Source: G965219965 sp965219965 (GTDB taxonomy: Bacteria; Pseudomonadota; Alphaproteobacteria; RS24). From it: a DNA stretch of 64,000 bases. The notes below the pieces were generated by a model, which was not told where the DNA came from, did not search any database, and saw only the letters and a program-made list of their open reading frames with translations. Positions 26,756-36,068 of the stretch are shown piece after piece (the stretch's first letter is position 1; each line of letters starts with the position of its first letter). The stretch lies in contig OZ244796.1 of the NCBI GenBank assembly GCA_965219965.1, positions 248,001-312,000 on the forward strand. Reading direction: 5' to 3'. A program made the position numbers and the translations under genes.

Positions 26756-27379
26756 CTAATCGTTAATCATTGCAAGGAAACGGGCTTCCATGCGTGAGTC
26801 TTCAGCAAAAATGCCCGTAAAGCGGGTGGTCACTGTGGCCACATCTGGTTTTTTAATACCGCGCGTGGTCATGCATTGATGCTTAGCGTCAATCATAATG
26901 GCAATGCCTGCTGGTTCTAGCCCTTGCTGGATACAATCCACAATTTGCGCGGTCATGGTTTCTTGCGTTTGTAGTCGCTTAGCAAAAATTTCAATCACCC
27001 GTGCTAATTTGGAAATGCCTACCACTTTGTCCACGGGCATATAGGCAATATGCACTTTGCCTAAAATGGCAACCATGTGATGTTCGCAATGGCTCTCCAG
27101 CGCAATATCGCGCAGCATGACAATATCGTCATAGCCTTCCACTTCTTCAAAAGTGCAATTTAGAACTTCTTCTGGGTTTTCATCATAGCCAGAAAAAAAT
27201 TCTTCATAAGCCGCAACTACGCGCTTGGGCGTATCAACCAAACCTTCACGCGCTGGATTATCACCCGCCCAAGCAATGAGCGTACGAACAGCGTCTTCCG
27301 CTTCTTTGCGTGAAGGTTTTGTGACTTTCGTTTCGCGCTTACTTACATCCAGCTTTTTGCCGTCAACTAACGCATCCAT
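26756..27379 (-). CDS. folE: GTP cyclohydrolase I
   Basis: Makes 7,8-dihydroneopterin triphosphate, the entry to folate synthesis. The 207 residues contain the zinc and active-site motif ESHCEHHMVAILGKVHIAY with its Cys and His ligands near residues 95-115, GISKLARVIEIFAKRLQTQE, and the second zinc Cys in DAKHQCMTTRG. Type IA by sequence. It heads a short minus-strand unit with hisI. Confidence 0.96.
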   Translation of the reverse strand: MDALVDGKKLDVSKRETKVTKPSRKEAEDAVRTLIAWAGDNPAREGLVDTPKRVVAAYEEFFSGYDENPEEVLNCTFEEVEGYDDIVMLRDIALESHCEHHMVAILGKVHIAYMPVDKVVGISKLARVIEIFAKRLQTQETMTAQIVDCIQQGLEPAGIAIMIDAKHQCMTTRGIKKPDVATVTTRFTGIFAEDSRMEARFLAMIND

Positions 27380-27515
27380 TTTCTTAAATCTCCGCCAAGA
27401 AATAACGTCCCAGCTTTCGTTTTCCCCTTTAGGGGCATAGGGCAGGGTATAGGAATTGCCCCCTTTGGGTCAAGCCGCTATGCCTGCGAACTTGTAGATT
27501 GAGCAGAACAGCTTT

Positions 27516-28895
27516 ATGTTCCGCCCCATGGATTTATATTTGCACAATGTCAGAACACGCTGCAAGGAAGTTTTTGCTCCGCAAAATCCCAATCGTGTGA
27601 CCATGTATGTTTGCGGCCCAACTGTTTACGGCCCCGCCCATATTGGCAATGCCCGTCCAGCCGTGGTTTTTGACGTTCTGGCACGGCTCTTACGGGTGCT
27701 TTATGGGGCTGATAGGCTGATTTATGCCCGAAATATCACCGATGTAGATGATAAAATAAACCAAAAGGCCAAGGAAGAGGGTGTTGATATTGGTATTATC
27801 AGTGACCGCTATAAAGCCAAATATCACAGCGATATGGGGCGACTGGGGGTGCTGGAGCCAGATATTGAGCCCCATGCCACAGCACATATTAGTGACATGA
27901 TTGCCATGATTGAGACACTCATTGCTAGAGGGGTTGCCTATGAGGCTGAGGGGCATGTGCTGTTTGAGGTGGCTAAAGACTCCGAATATGGCTCTCTATC
28001 GCGGCGTAAGCAGGACGATATGATTGCTGGTGCACGGGTGGAAGTTGCGCCCTATAAGCGTGATGCGGCTGATTTTGTGCTGTGGAAGCCATCTGCACCC
28101 GATGAGCCGCATTGGGACAGCCCTTGGGGGAAAGGGCGACCCGGTTGGCATATTGAATGTTCAGCTATGATTGAAAAGCATCTCGGCACGACAATTGATA
28201 TTCACGGCGGTGGGCTGGATTTGCAATTTCCCCACCATGAAAATGAATGCGCCCAAAGCCGTTGCGCCCATAATGCGCCTCTGGCTCATTTTTGGCTACA
28301 TAATGGCCTGTTAAATATGTCGGGTGAAAAAATGTCTAAATCGCTCGGCAATATCCGGCTGGTGGAGGAGTTAATCAAAGAATATCCAGGCGAAGTTATA
28401 AGGCTGGCTTTGTTAAAGACCCATTACCGCCAGCCGCTTGATTTTACAAAAAAACTTTTGTCTGAATGTGAAGTTAATCTTGATGCACTTTATGGTGTTT
28501 TGCTTGATGATGCCGATGTTGAAGAGGTTGAATCGATGCCACCTCTAAGTTTTATGCAAGCTATGTGCGATGATTTGAATACGCCTAAAGCCATAGCTGA
28601 ATTGTTTGTGCTGGCCAAAAAGGCGGACACGCCACAAGGTAAAGGGGAATTTTTAGCGGCAGGCAAAATGTTGGGATTATTAAAAAAAGGGTGTCAGGAT
28701 TGGAATGAAGAACTTGAAAAGTGTATAGCTGGTGGCGATATAGACATGGTCATGGAATACGTTAAAGAACGCGAAGAGGCGCGTAAAGTTAAGGATTTTG
28801 CCCGTGCTGATGCCGCTCGTGACAAATTGGACGCGCTGGGGGTGGCGATTGAGGATGACCCTGATGGGGCGATACGGATAAAACGCAAACGTTAA
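27516..28895 (+). CDS. cysS: Cysteinyl-tRNA synthetase
   Basis: Class I synthetase charging tRNA-Cys. The 459 residues show the first zinc Cys and HIGH-like motif in YVCGPTVYGPAHIGNARP, the WHIECSAM zinc region, HGGGLDLQFPHHENECAQS, and the KMSKSLGN signature near residue 270. A second ATG at 27528 (MDLYLHN) is the start more like other CysS proteins; ribosome-site evidence does not settle the choice. The stop overlaps the next gene's ATG. Confidence 0.96.
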   Translation: MFRPMDLYLHNVRTRCKEVFAPQNPNRVTMYVCGPTVYGPAHIGNARPAVVFDVLARLLRVLYGADRLIYARNITDVDDKINQKAKEEGVDIGIISDRYKAKYHSDMGRLGVLEPDIEPHATAHISDMIAMIETLIARGVAYEAEGHVLFEVAKDSEYGSLSRRKQDDMIAGARVEVAPYKRDAADFVLWKPSAPDEPHWDSPWGKGRPGWHIECSAMIEKHLGTTIDIHGGGLDLQFPHHENECAQSRCAHNAPLAHFWLHNGLLNMSGEKMSKSLGNIRLVEELIKEYPGEVIRLALLKTHYRQPLDFTKKLLSECEVNLDALYGVLLDDADVEEVESMPPLSFMQAMCDDLNTPKAIAELFVLAKKADTPQGKGEFLAAGKMLGLLKKGCQDWNEELEKCIAGGDIDMVMEYVKEREEARKVKDFARADAARDKLDALGVAIEDDPDGAIRIKRKR

Positions 28896-29335
28896 TGATG
28901 AACGCGCTTTATAATCAGCAAATTTTGCAACTGGCCAGCAGTATTGCTCATATTGGCCAGCTTGAGCAGGCTGATGCAAAAGCTCATGCCGTGTCGCGTC
29001 TGTGTGGGTCAAAAGTGTCGGTTGAGCTTTGCCTGACGGATGGCAAAGTTTCTGCCTTTGCGCATGAGGTTGAGGCTTGCGCTTTGGGGCAGGCTTCCTC
29101 GGCTATTATGGCGCGTGAAATTATTGGTGCGACGCCAGATGAACTGCACCGCGTGGGAGCGCAAATGCGTGCCATGTTAAAAGAAAATGCTCCGTCACCA
29201 GAAGATTCTCCACGCGGGGCAAAGTGGTCGGATTTGAAAATGCTGGAAATGGTGCGCGATTACAAAAACCGCCACGCCTCAACCCTGCTAACTTTTGACG
29301 CAGTGGAAGATTGCCTCAACCAGTTGGGGGTTTAG
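28895..29335 (+). CDS. IscU/NifU-like iron-sulfur scaffold protein
   Basis: 146 residues of the SufU/IscU N-terminal family. Two of the usual scaffold cysteines are visible, in SRLCGSKV and EACALGQASSAIM; the third common position is not obvious, as in the alphaproteobacterial variants that sit beside yidD or cysS. The first ATG overlaps the cysS stop (TAATG), and a second ATG is the next codon. It may be a specialised or regulatory scaffold homologue rather than the main IscU. Confidence 0.8.
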   Translation: MMNALYNQQILQLASSIAHIGQLEQADAKAHAVSRLCGSKVSVELCLTDGKVSAFAHEVEACALGQASSAIMAREIIGATPDELHRVGAQMRAMLKENAPSPEDSPRGAKWSDLKMLEMVRDYKNRHASTLLTFDAVEDCLNQLGV

Positions 29336-29337
29336 CC

Positions 29338-29649
29338 TCACTCCATAAAAACATGCAGACAGATGCCAGTGGTGTTGCCTTCTTCAAGTTTTTCTGCCGT
29401 TCGGACTTTTTTATTGAGCAAAAGGAAATAGGTATCTTCGTCTGTGGCGGGGAAGATGGAGCTTACCCATGTGCTTTTGCCAATATGGGCTTTGACTTTT
29501 AGCGAGCTAAAGCCGCGCTGTATGTGGTCGGTGAAATGCTCAATATGTTTGCTAATATCACGCGGCACATCAATAAAATAATAATCCGATTTTTTTCCCT
29601 GCATCACGGAGATTTCAGCGTCAAAATCATATTGGATATAATCAATCAT
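29338..29649 (-). CDS. DUF1905-like protein
   Basis: 103 residues resembling the DUF1905 domain: an N-terminal YDFDAEI strand, YYFIDVPRDISKHIEHF, GFSSLKVKAHIGKSTWVSSIFP, split here as KVKAHIG and WVSSIFP, and the LLLNKKVRTAEKLEEGN segment. The fold is a small beta barrel with unknown ligand. It forms a minus-strand pair with the small membrane protein upstream (two-base gap), an island between plus-strand genes. Confidence 0.75.
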   Translation of the reverse strand: MIDYIQYDFDAEISVMQGKKSDYYFIDVPRDISKHIEHFTDHIQRGFSSLKVKAHIGKSTWVSSIFPATDEDTYFLLLNKKVRTAEKLEEGNTTGICLHVFME

Positions 29650-29651
29650 GT

Positions 29652-29861
29652 TTAACGGAAAAATTTAATCGCCAACCAAATATAGCTGGCCAAGAATAAA
29701 GCCGTCCAAATTTTCCAGCCCACTGTTAACAGCAATGGCCAGAACGTTGCCACCATAAGCGCGAAACTAAAGACACATAGCTTGAATATGGCAATATCAA
29801 GCCAGCGCATTTGCTGAATATAATTTTCCATGTGCGCAAGGAGAGAAGAGAAAATAGACAT
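29652..29861 (-). CDS. Small membrane protein, unknown
   Basis: 69 residues with two hydrophobic helices (IAIFKLCVFSFALMVATFW and TALFLASYIWLAIKF). No family recognised. It starts after AGGAAGCG and lies two bases upstream of the DUF1905-like gene on the same strand, so it is probably translated. Function is not inferable. Confidence 0.6.
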   Translation of the reverse strand: MSIFSSLLAHMENYIQQMRWLDIAIFKLCVFSFALMVATFWPLLLTVGWKIWTALFLASYIWLAIKFFR

Positions 29862-29914
29862 GAGCGCTTCCTTTCACCTCTTGTCATCTTTTGACGCCGC
29901 TATACTATGGCATA

Positions 29915-30223
29915 ATGGTTGGTTTTTTCAAAATTCTGCTCTTGCTACCCATATGGCTTTACCGTCTCTTTGTGTCGCCCTTTATGCCGCCTGCCTGCCG
30001 ATTTGAACCAAGCTGCTCAATCTATGCACTGGAAGCGGTGCGCCGCCACGGGGCTTGGGCAGGGGTGGTGTTGAGCGTCAAAAGGCTGGCCCGTTGCCAT
30101 CCATTTGAAAAACTCGGCTCAGGCCATGGATATGACCCCGTACCCCTTGAGATTTTGCCTATAGCTTGGTATGCCCCTTGGAGAGTTATTTCTGCTCCCG
30201 CGAAAGGAGCAAAAGATGGATAA
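29915..30223 (+). CDS. yidD: Membrane protein insertion efficiency factor YidD
   Basis: Small membrane-associated protein that assists YidC-mediated insertion. The 102 residues contain the family core LYRLFVSPFMPPACRFEPSC, here seen as LFVSPF and CRFEPSCS, then YALEAVRRHGA and CHPF. A longer reading from a TTG at 29891 is possible, but the ATG at 29915 gives the normal length. The 3' end overlaps the thrS start by eight bases. No rnpA or rpmH lies nearby, which is common in this class. Confidence 0.92.
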   Translation: MVGFFKILLLLPIWLYRLFVSPFMPPACRFEPSCSIYALEAVRRHGAWAGVVLSVKRLARCHPFEKLGSGHGYDPVPLEILPIAWYAPWRVISAPAKGAKDG

Positions 30224-32186
30224 AGCGATGATAACCCTAACCCTGCCCGATGGGGCGAAGCGTGAATTTGAAGCTCCCCTTGATGGATTGGCCTTGGCCA
30301 AATCCATTTCCACTTCGTTGGCCAAAAAAGCTCTTGCTTTGAAGTTAAATGGCGAATTGGTGGATTTATCTACCGTGCTTGACAAGGATAGTGAAGTGGC
30401 TGTGATAACGGCAGCCGATGCAGAGGGGGTGGAAATTATTCGCCATGATGCGGCGCATATTATGGCTGAAGCTGTGCAGGAATTATTTCCTGGCACGCAG
30501 GTGACTATCGGGCCAGTGATTGAAAATGGTTTTTACTATGATTTTGCCCGTGACGAACCCTTTAGCCTAAATGATTTAGAAAAAATTGAAGCGAAAATGC
30601 ACGAAATCGTCAAGCGTGATGAACCGATTGTGCGCGAAGTTTGGGAACGCAAAGAAGCGGTTAAACATTTTATGGAAATTGGCGAGAAGTATAAAGCCGA
30701 AATTATTGAATCCATTCCAGGCGATGAGCCAATAACCATTTACCGACAAGGCCAGTGGAAAGATTTATGCCGTGGTCCGCATTTGCCATCTACGGGTAAG
30801 CTTGGCAAGGCATTTAAGCTCACTAAGCTGGCCGGTGCCTATTGGCGCGGCGACAGCAATAATGAAATGCTACAACGCATTTACGGCACAGCATGGGCGC
30901 ATGAAAAAGACCTCAAAGATTATCTCTATATGGTGGAGGAAGCCGAAAAGCGCGACCATCGCCGTTTGGGGCGTGAAATGGATTTGTTCCATTTGCAAGA
31001 AGAGGCGCAAGGCTCGGTTTTCTGGCATCCAAAGGGTTATATTATTTGGCAGGCTTTAGAGCAATATATTCGTCGCCAGCTAGAGACCAATGGATATAGG
31101 GAAGTTAAAACTCCGCAATTGCTTGACCGACGCTTTTGGGAAGAGTCGGGTCATTGGGATAAATTCCGTGAAAATATGTTTATCGTACCAGATGAAATTC
31201 CATCTATTGAGGAAGGTCGCCCGGTGCTGTCGGGCAAGGCGGATTTAATGTCGCTTAAACCAATGAACTGTCCTGCCCATGTACAAATTTTCAAACAAGG
31301 TATTAAAAGTTATCGCGATTTGCCAATTCGTATGGCGGAGTTTGGTTGTTGTCATCGCAATGAACCCCATGGTGCATTGCATGGGCTGATGCGGGTGCGG
31401 CAAATGACGCAAGATGACGCGCATATTTTTTGCCGCGAAGATCAAGTAATTGAGGAGGCGATTGGTTTTTGCGCTTTGGTCAAGCGGGTTTATGCTGATC
31501 TTGGTTTTAAAGATGTATCCGTGGCATTGGCCTTGCGCCCTGATGTGCGCACGGGTGATGATGCGATTTGGGATAGGGCTGAAAATGGTTTGCGTGAAGC
31601 ATTAAAAGGCGCAGGGTTAGAATGGGCAGAACTGCCAGGCGAGGGAGCGTTTTACGGCCCGAAAATGGAATATCATTTACATGACGCTATTGGCCGGACA
31701 TGGCAATGCGGCACATTGCAACTTGATTTTGTCATGCCCGAACGGCTGGATGCGTCTTATGTTGGTGAAGATGGCAATAGGCATCGCCCTGTTATGTTAC
31801 ACCGTGCTGTATTGGGAACGTTGGAGCGTTTTATCGGCATTTTGCTGGAAAGCTATGCAGGCAAGCTACCCCTATGGCTTGCTCCGCAACAAGTTATTGT
31901 CTGTCCGATTACAACGCAAGCAGATGATTATGCCAATAAAGTTGTGGCCGCGCTGAAAGAAAAATCTTTGCGGGTTGAAGCAGATTTACGCAATGAAAAA
32001 ATCAATTATAAAGTCCGTGAACATTCGCTGGCTAAAGTGCCAGTGATTTTGGCCGTCGGTACCCGTGAGGCCGAAGCGCAAACCGTTTCCATGCGCCGTT
32101 TGGGGTCAAAGGATTCGCAAACCTTATCCTTGGGTGAAGTGATGCAAAGCCTATCAGATGAAGCCACGCCGCCAGATTTGCGCTAA
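30216..32186 (+). CDS. thrS: Threonyl-tRNA synthetase
   Basis: Class II synthetase of 656 residues: TGS domain (1-65), the HxxxH editing/SAD domain (HDAAHIMAEAVQELF), the catalytic core with motif 2 in FGCCHRNEPHGALHGLMRVR (given in two parts) and zinc ligands (Cys in PMNCPAH, His, His), and the anticodon-binding domain from about 555. The ATG at 30216 follows AAAGGAGC and gives the standard TGS start; an earlier ATG at 30171 has no ribosome site. Confidence 0.96.
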   Translation: MDKAMITLTLPDGAKREFEAPLDGLALAKSISTSLAKKALALKLNGELVDLSTVLDKDSEVAVITAADAEGVEIIRHDAAHIMAEAVQELFPGTQVTIGPVIENGFYYDFARDEPFSLNDLEKIEAKMHEIVKRDEPIVREVWERKEAVKHFMEIGEKYKAEIIESIPGDEPITIYRQGQWKDLCRGPHLPSTGKLGKAFKLTKLAGAYWRGDSNNEMLQRIYGTAWAHEKDLKDYLYMVEEAEKRDHRRLGREMDLFHLQEEAQGSVFWHPKGYIIWQALEQYIRRQLETNGYREVKTPQLLDRRFWEESGHWDKFRENMFIVPDEIPSIEEGRPVLSGKADLMSLKPMNCPAHVQIFKQGIKSYRDLPIRMAEFGCCHRNEPHGALHGLMRVRQMTQDDAHIFCREDQVIEEAIGFCALVKRVYADLGFKDVSVALALRPDVRTGDDAIWDRAENGLREALKGAGLEWAELPGEGAFYGPKMEYHLHDAIGRTWQCGTLQLDFVMPERLDASYVGEDGNRHRPVMLHRAVLGTLERFIGILLESYAGKLPLWLAPQQVIVCPITTQADDYANKVVAALKEKSLRVEADLRNEKINYKVREHSLAKVPVILAVGTREAEAQTVSMRRLGSKDSQTLSLGEVMQSLSDEATPPDLR

Positions 32187-32998
32187 AGTTCAAAGTTAAT
32201 TTCCAATGCGATTTTAACAAATGTTTCACGCGGAATGTTTTTCTGTGTGCGATCATGTCCCCATTTTAAGCGCAAAAGGTGGTGGCGATATGGCACGCCA
32301 ATTTCCCATAGCCAAAGGCTTTGGTAATAGGATGTTTGCCTGTGAATTTCCCCGTCTAATCTTTCATAACCAATATACCAATCGCGATAACCAAGCTGTA
32401 AACGCGATGTAAGTTTGAACTCACCATTGCCATCATCAGTACGCGAAAGCAGACTAATAAATTCCGTTTGCAGGGAAAGTGGATTTTTATGATGGGTTCT
32501 AATTTTATCAGCACGGGAAATTTGTAAATACACACCCGCACTGTCTTGTTTGTTATAGCTATAATGGCTAAAGCCTATATCATAGCTGGCTCGTTTATCG
32601 CGGCTGATTTCATTATCGGGCGAAAGGTAACGGAAAAGTCCCGACGTACCTAAAGGAATGAGATTTCCTTTCTTCCATTCCAAATTTTTACGCAAACCAA
32701 TTTCTGTGCCTTGCGTGCGGTCGCGTTCACTGCCAAACCCGCTGCCTAATATGCTACGATAATATTTTCCAACCAATGTTGTGCTATCCGTCAGCCCATA
32801 TTCCACATAGATTTGTTTGAATTTGCGCTCGTAGGGAATGGTAATGCTATCCAAGCTACCATTGGCTTTTGACGTGGCACTTTCTAAATGCATTTCCACG
32901 GCGTTTTCTTTTTGCAACCATGCAGCGGCGAAAACCGGCGAGCTGGCGGATAAAACGGATATAAGCAGTAGAGCTAGAGTGGATATTATTATTTTCAT
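32183..32998 (-). CDS. Putative outer-membrane beta-barrel protein, unknown
   Basis: 271 residues with a Sec signal peptide (KIIISTLALLLISVLSASSPVFA, here in parts, cleavage near residue 25) and then alternating amphipathic strands throughout (IYVEYGLTDSTTLVGKYY, SYDIGFSHYSYN, LQLGYRDWYIGYERL), ending KIALEINFEL. It resembles a small outer-membrane barrel, but no named family is recognised. AGAGG stands six bases before the ATG. The stop overlaps the convergent thrS stop by four bases. Confidence 0.65.
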   Translation of the reverse strand: MKIIISTLALLLISVLSASSPVFAAAWLQKENAVEMHLESATSKANGSLDSITIPYERKFKQIYVEYGLTDSTTLVGKYYRSILGSGFGSERDRTQGTEIGLRKNLEWKKGNLIPLGTSGLFRYLSPDNEISRDKRASYDIGFSHYSYNKQDSAGVYLQISRADKIRTHHKNPLSLQTEFISLLSRTDDGNGEFKLTSRLQLGYRDWYIGYERLDGEIHRQTSYYQSLWLWEIGVPYRHHLLRLKWGHDRTQKNIPRETFVKIALEINFEL

Positions 32999-33105
32999 CA
33001 TATACCTCTAACCCCAAGCCTACCCCTAGCTTACGCATAAGACAATTGCCCTTAAAATTGCTTATAAATTACCCTATGGGCTGGATTTTCTGCTAGGCTA
33101 ACTGA

Positions 33106-33438
33106 ATGAACCAGATTGATGTAGAAAAATATCAAAAATTGCTCACAGTGCGCCAAGCCGAGCTTGAAAGCCAGAATGATTTGACGCAGGCCGATATTGC
33201 GCCAGTTGAATTGGATCAGTCAAGCGTTGGCCGTTTGTCGCGCATGGATGCGTTGCAACAACAAGCCATGGGGCAGGAAACGCGCCGACGGCGAGCGGCT
33301 GAGCTTGTCCGCATTAAGGCGGCTTTGCAACGCATTGAAGATGGTGAATTTGGTTATTGCCAGATTTGCGGCGAGGAAATTGCCCAAGCACGGCTAGACC
33401 TTGACCCCAGCGTTGCCAATTGCATTAAACATGCGTGA
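33106..33438 (+). CDS. TraR/DksA-type zinc-finger protein with CCCH ligands
   Basis: 110 residues: an N-terminal helical coiled coil (residues 1-70, VEKYQKLLTVRQAELESQ) and a C-terminal finger. In the family the finger is CxxC ... CxxC; here it reads CQIC, then 17 residues, then CIKH, so the fourth ligand is His. ppGpp-linked control of RNA polymerase is the known role of DksA; for short homologues it is not certain. The finger is complete to the stop, so the change is not a truncation. Confidence 0.85.
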   Translation: MNQIDVEKYQKLLTVRQAELESQNDLTQADIAPVELDQSSVGRLSRMDALQQQAMGQETRRRRAAELVRIKAALQRIEDGEFGYCQICGEEIAQARLDLDPSVANCIKHA

Positions 33439-33445
33439 GGGTGTG

Positions 33446-34210
33446 CTAAGACAAAAATTGTTCGCTCAAAATGCGTTCGTCAAGGCTGTGGTCTTTATCA
33501 AATAGGATAAGTAATTTGCGACTATTGTCTTGGACAATATCAATTTGCGTGACATTGGCAAAAACATCCAGCCCAGCCACCGCGCTTACGGGGCGTTTTT
33601 CTGGTTCAAGCACATCAAAATGCACCTGTGCGCTGTCGGGTAGCAATGCCCCGCGCCAACGACGGGGGCGGAATGCGGAAATGGGCGTCAGTGCCAGCAA
33701 TTTGGCCTCTATCGGCAAAATCGGCCCATGGGCAGAGAAGTTATAAGCCGTACTACCAGCAGGTGTGGCGACCAAAGCACCATCGCAAACCAATTCTTCC
33801 ATCCGCACCCGCCCGTCAACGCTTATTTTTAATTTCGCCGCTTGGGCGGTGTTGCGCGTGATGGACACTTCATTTATGGCCAGTGCTTCATGGGTTTTAC
33901 CCTTCATATCTTGGGCAGTCATTTTAAGCGGATGCAATTCATTTTGCTGTGCGGCGGCGAGGCGTTCAGGTAAATTATCGGGTGCGTAATTATTCATCAA
34001 AAACCCAACTGAGCCACAATGCATACCGAAAATTTTCTGCTCAGTATTCATGGTTTTATGCAGGCATTGTAGCATCAGCCCATCGCCGCCCAACGCGACA
34101 ATAACATCGGCCTGCTCAAAATTAACTGTATCATATTTGGCTTCAAGCTCGGCTTTGGCGGCTTGGGCTTCAGGCGTATTAGTAGCGGTAATAGAAATGG
34201 TCTTCGTCAT
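33446..34210 (-). CDS. nadK: NAD kinase
   Basis: Phosphorylates NAD to NADP. The 254 residues contain the GGDG motif (VALGGDGLMLQCLH near residue 42), the NE/D motif (ALAINEVSITR), and the glycine-rich GALVATPAGSTAYNFSAHGPIL, seen in two parts. Length fits the short alphaproteobacterial enzymes. It converges on the TraR/DksA-like gene with a seven-base gap. Confidence 0.93.
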   Translation of the reverse strand: MTKTISITATNTPEAQAAKAELEAKYDTVNFEQADVIVALGGDGLMLQCLHKTMNTEQKIFGMHCGSVGFLMNNYAPDNLPERLAAAQQNELHPLKMTAQDMKGKTHEALAINEVSITRNTAQAAKLKISVDGRVRMEELVCDGALVATPAGSTAYNFSAHGPILPIEAKLLALTPISAFRPRRWRGALLPDSAQVHFDVLEPEKRPVSAVAGLDVFANVTQIDIVQDNSRKLLILFDKDHSLDERILSEQFLS

Positions 34211-34315
34211 GGGTTTATCCTTAGCTTATTCGGGCAGAAACAACAATTAGCCTTTCACCAATTCTTTTTTTGCGCTATTTTGAAGGCAATCTGTGGAAAT
34301 GAAAAGGTAAGCAAA

Positions 34316-34765
34316 ATGGGTAAATTCGCGTATATATTGGTTTTTTGCGCCATTATAGCCGCCCCTGCTATGGCTGATGATGTAACCGATTTGTCCACTG
34401 GTGATGTGGGTGAAAAACGCGTCAAACGCTTCAAACAGCTTGGCAAGGCGATGGATTCAATGTGGGAAAAAGATTTCCCTGCTCAAAATTGGGTGGGTAT
34501 TATGCAAAGCGCACAGGCCATTGCTGATTATGCGGGTGTGATGCCAGATTATTTCCCCGCTGGTTCAGATAGAGATGATGATAAGGCGCGGGCGAAAATA
34601 TGGACGAATTTTGACGATTTCACTGACCATGCCAAAGGGCTGGAAAACGCTGCGCAAAACCTTAAAGACGCCGCTATGCGTGGTGATATGGGTACGGTGC
34701 AAACCGCTTTGGGACAGCTCGGTGATAGCTGTAAAGCCTGCCACCGCAAATATAAATATAGGTAA
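34316..34765 (+). CDS. Cytochrome c' (class II c-type cytochrome)
   Basis: Periplasmic four-helix c-type cytochrome. The precursor is 149 residues: a signal peptide (FAYILVFCAIIAAPAMA, cleavage near 20), a four-helix body, and the class II heme site CKACHRKYKYR at the extreme C-terminus. A longer open frame extends 5' to 34163, but the ATG at 34316 is the start that exposes the signal peptide. It converges, three bases apart, on a cytochrome b561 gene, a frequent partner of c'-type cytochromes. Confidence 0.9.
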   Translation: MGKFAYILVFCAIIAAPAMADDVTDLSTGDVGEKRVKRFKQLGKAMDSMWEKDFPAQNWVGIMQSAQAIADYAGVMPDYFPAGSDRDDDKARAKIWTNFDDFTDHAKGLENAAQNLKDAAMRGDMGTVQTALGQLGDSCKACHRKYKYR

Positions 34766-34768
34766 AAT

Positions 34769-35407
34769 CTAAAAGCCAGGGCGCAATAGGGGCAAAGCGT
34801 GGCAAGCCAGCAAACAAGCGGCCATAAGAACCAGCCCCGTGATGGTTTTGCTTTTACTCGGAGCAGAAAGTGCGTCATCCTTGCCGCCCTTTATCATACG
34901 GGTGACAAGTTTTTCACCTTTGGCCAGCCGATGATAGAGCAGGGCGCATAAATGCAAACCAACCAAAATCATAATGATAAGCTCCCCCGTATGATGAATG
35001 GAACCAGCCAGCGCACTGGTTGCGTCGCGCCCAAATGGGCTGAGATGGAGCAGGGGGCCTTTGTAGAACACATCGTCAGTTGACAGGCTGCCCGATAGGG
35101 TTTGTATGGCCAGCACAAGCAGAAAAGCTAGCACCGCCAAAGCCCCCCATGGATTATGGGTTGGCGGTATATGTGGCGGGTTGCGCCAATAGGCGACCAG
35201 CTTGGACGGGGTGGGAACAAAATTCACAAAACGCGACGGTGCATGGCCAATAAAACCCCATATCACGCGAAACAATATCAGCCCCATAACGGTTAGCCCC
35301 ATGCGTTCATGCACAGCCATGGCATCAATTTGCATAGATATAAATGCGCCCGTGACACATGTCACAAGCAACCAGTGAAATAATCTTGTCGGTAAATCCC
35401 AAACCAT
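34769..35407 (-). CDS. Cytochrome b561-type membrane protein
   Basis: 212 residues with about four to five membrane helices and the conserved heme ligand His positions in DLPTRLFHWLLV, MAVHERMGL, SIHHTGELIIMILVGLHLCALLYH (seen as HHTGE and GLHLCAL). Belongs to the b-type cytochrome family that transfers electrons between quinone and periplasmic c-type cytochromes (COG3658-like). It lies 14 bases downstream of the GST gene and is convergent with cytochrome c'. Confidence 0.88.
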   Translation of the reverse strand: MVWDLPTRLFHWLLVTCVTGAFISMQIDAMAVHERMGLTVMGLILFRVIWGFIGHAPSRFVNFVPTPSKLVAYWRNPPHIPPTHNPWGALAVLAFLLVLAIQTLSGSLSTDDVFYKGPLLHLSPFGRDATSALAGSIHHTGELIIMILVGLHLCALLYHRLAKGEKLVTRMIKGGKDDALSAPSKSKTITGLVLMAACLLACHALPLLRPGF

Positions 35408-35420
35408 TCTTCAAATCATT

Positions 35421-36068
35421 TTATTGTTGTGGAAACATTATCGGCTTGTCGCCATCTCGCCATATATCATATTTTTGCATAATGGCGTCGAGGTGTTTTG
35501 ACGATAGAAAATCATGTAACCATTTTTGTACGTGGGGAATTTGTCTTTGCTGGTCAAACCAATCCTTATCAGCACTGCGGAATTGACGTATAAAAGGCAA
35601 CACCGCCCAGTCCACCATTTTGGGTTTATCGCCGCCCAGCCATTTATGTGCGCTAAGCCGTTTTTCAAGTTGGTCAATATATTTCATACACGCACTACGA
35701 TGCTCTTGTGCCACCGTATCCTCGTAACGGTCGGCATATTTATAACGGTCAAGATGATGTTTGAATGTCCCATCATTGAGCGCAATTAATTCATCATCAT
35801 TGGCTGGATTAGCGTCGGGCGTGTCGGGGTCATTTAACATGGCTGCCCAGCGCATAACATCCATGCTTTCATCCAGCACTGTGCCATCGGGTAGCAACAA
35901 AACTGGCACGGTTCCTTTAGGCGACAGCTCCAGCATATGGGCGGGTTTATCGCGCAGGGAAATTTCGCGTATTTCAAAAAGCTGCGACGTGTCGGCCAAA
36001 GCCAGCCTAGCACGCATAGCATAGGGGCAACGCCGAAAGCTGTAGAGAATAGGCAATGCCTGGGTCAT
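35421..36068 (-). CDS. Glutathione S-transferase family protein
   Basis: 215 residues: an N-terminal thioredoxin-like domain (YSFRRCPYAMRARLALA with a CPYA motif at the active-site position, PKGTVPVLLLPDG with the cis-Pro, and DESMDVMRW for the glutathione-binding turn) followed by an all-helical domain. The CPYA start is typical of omega-like/glutaredoxin-like bacterial GSTs. Its ATG overlaps the trhO stop by four bases, so the two are translationally coupled. Substrate unknown. Confidence 0.88.
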   Translation of the reverse strand: MTQALPILYSFRRCPYAMRARLALADTSQLFEIREISLRDKPAHMLELSPKGTVPVLLLPDGTVLDESMDVMRWAAMLNDPDTPDANPANDDELIALNDGTFKHHLDRYKYADRYEDTVAQEHRSACMKYIDQLEKRLSAHKWLGGDKPKMVDWAVLPFIRQFRSADKDWFDQQRQIPHVQKWLHDFLSSKHLDAIMQKYDIWRDGDKPIMFPQQ

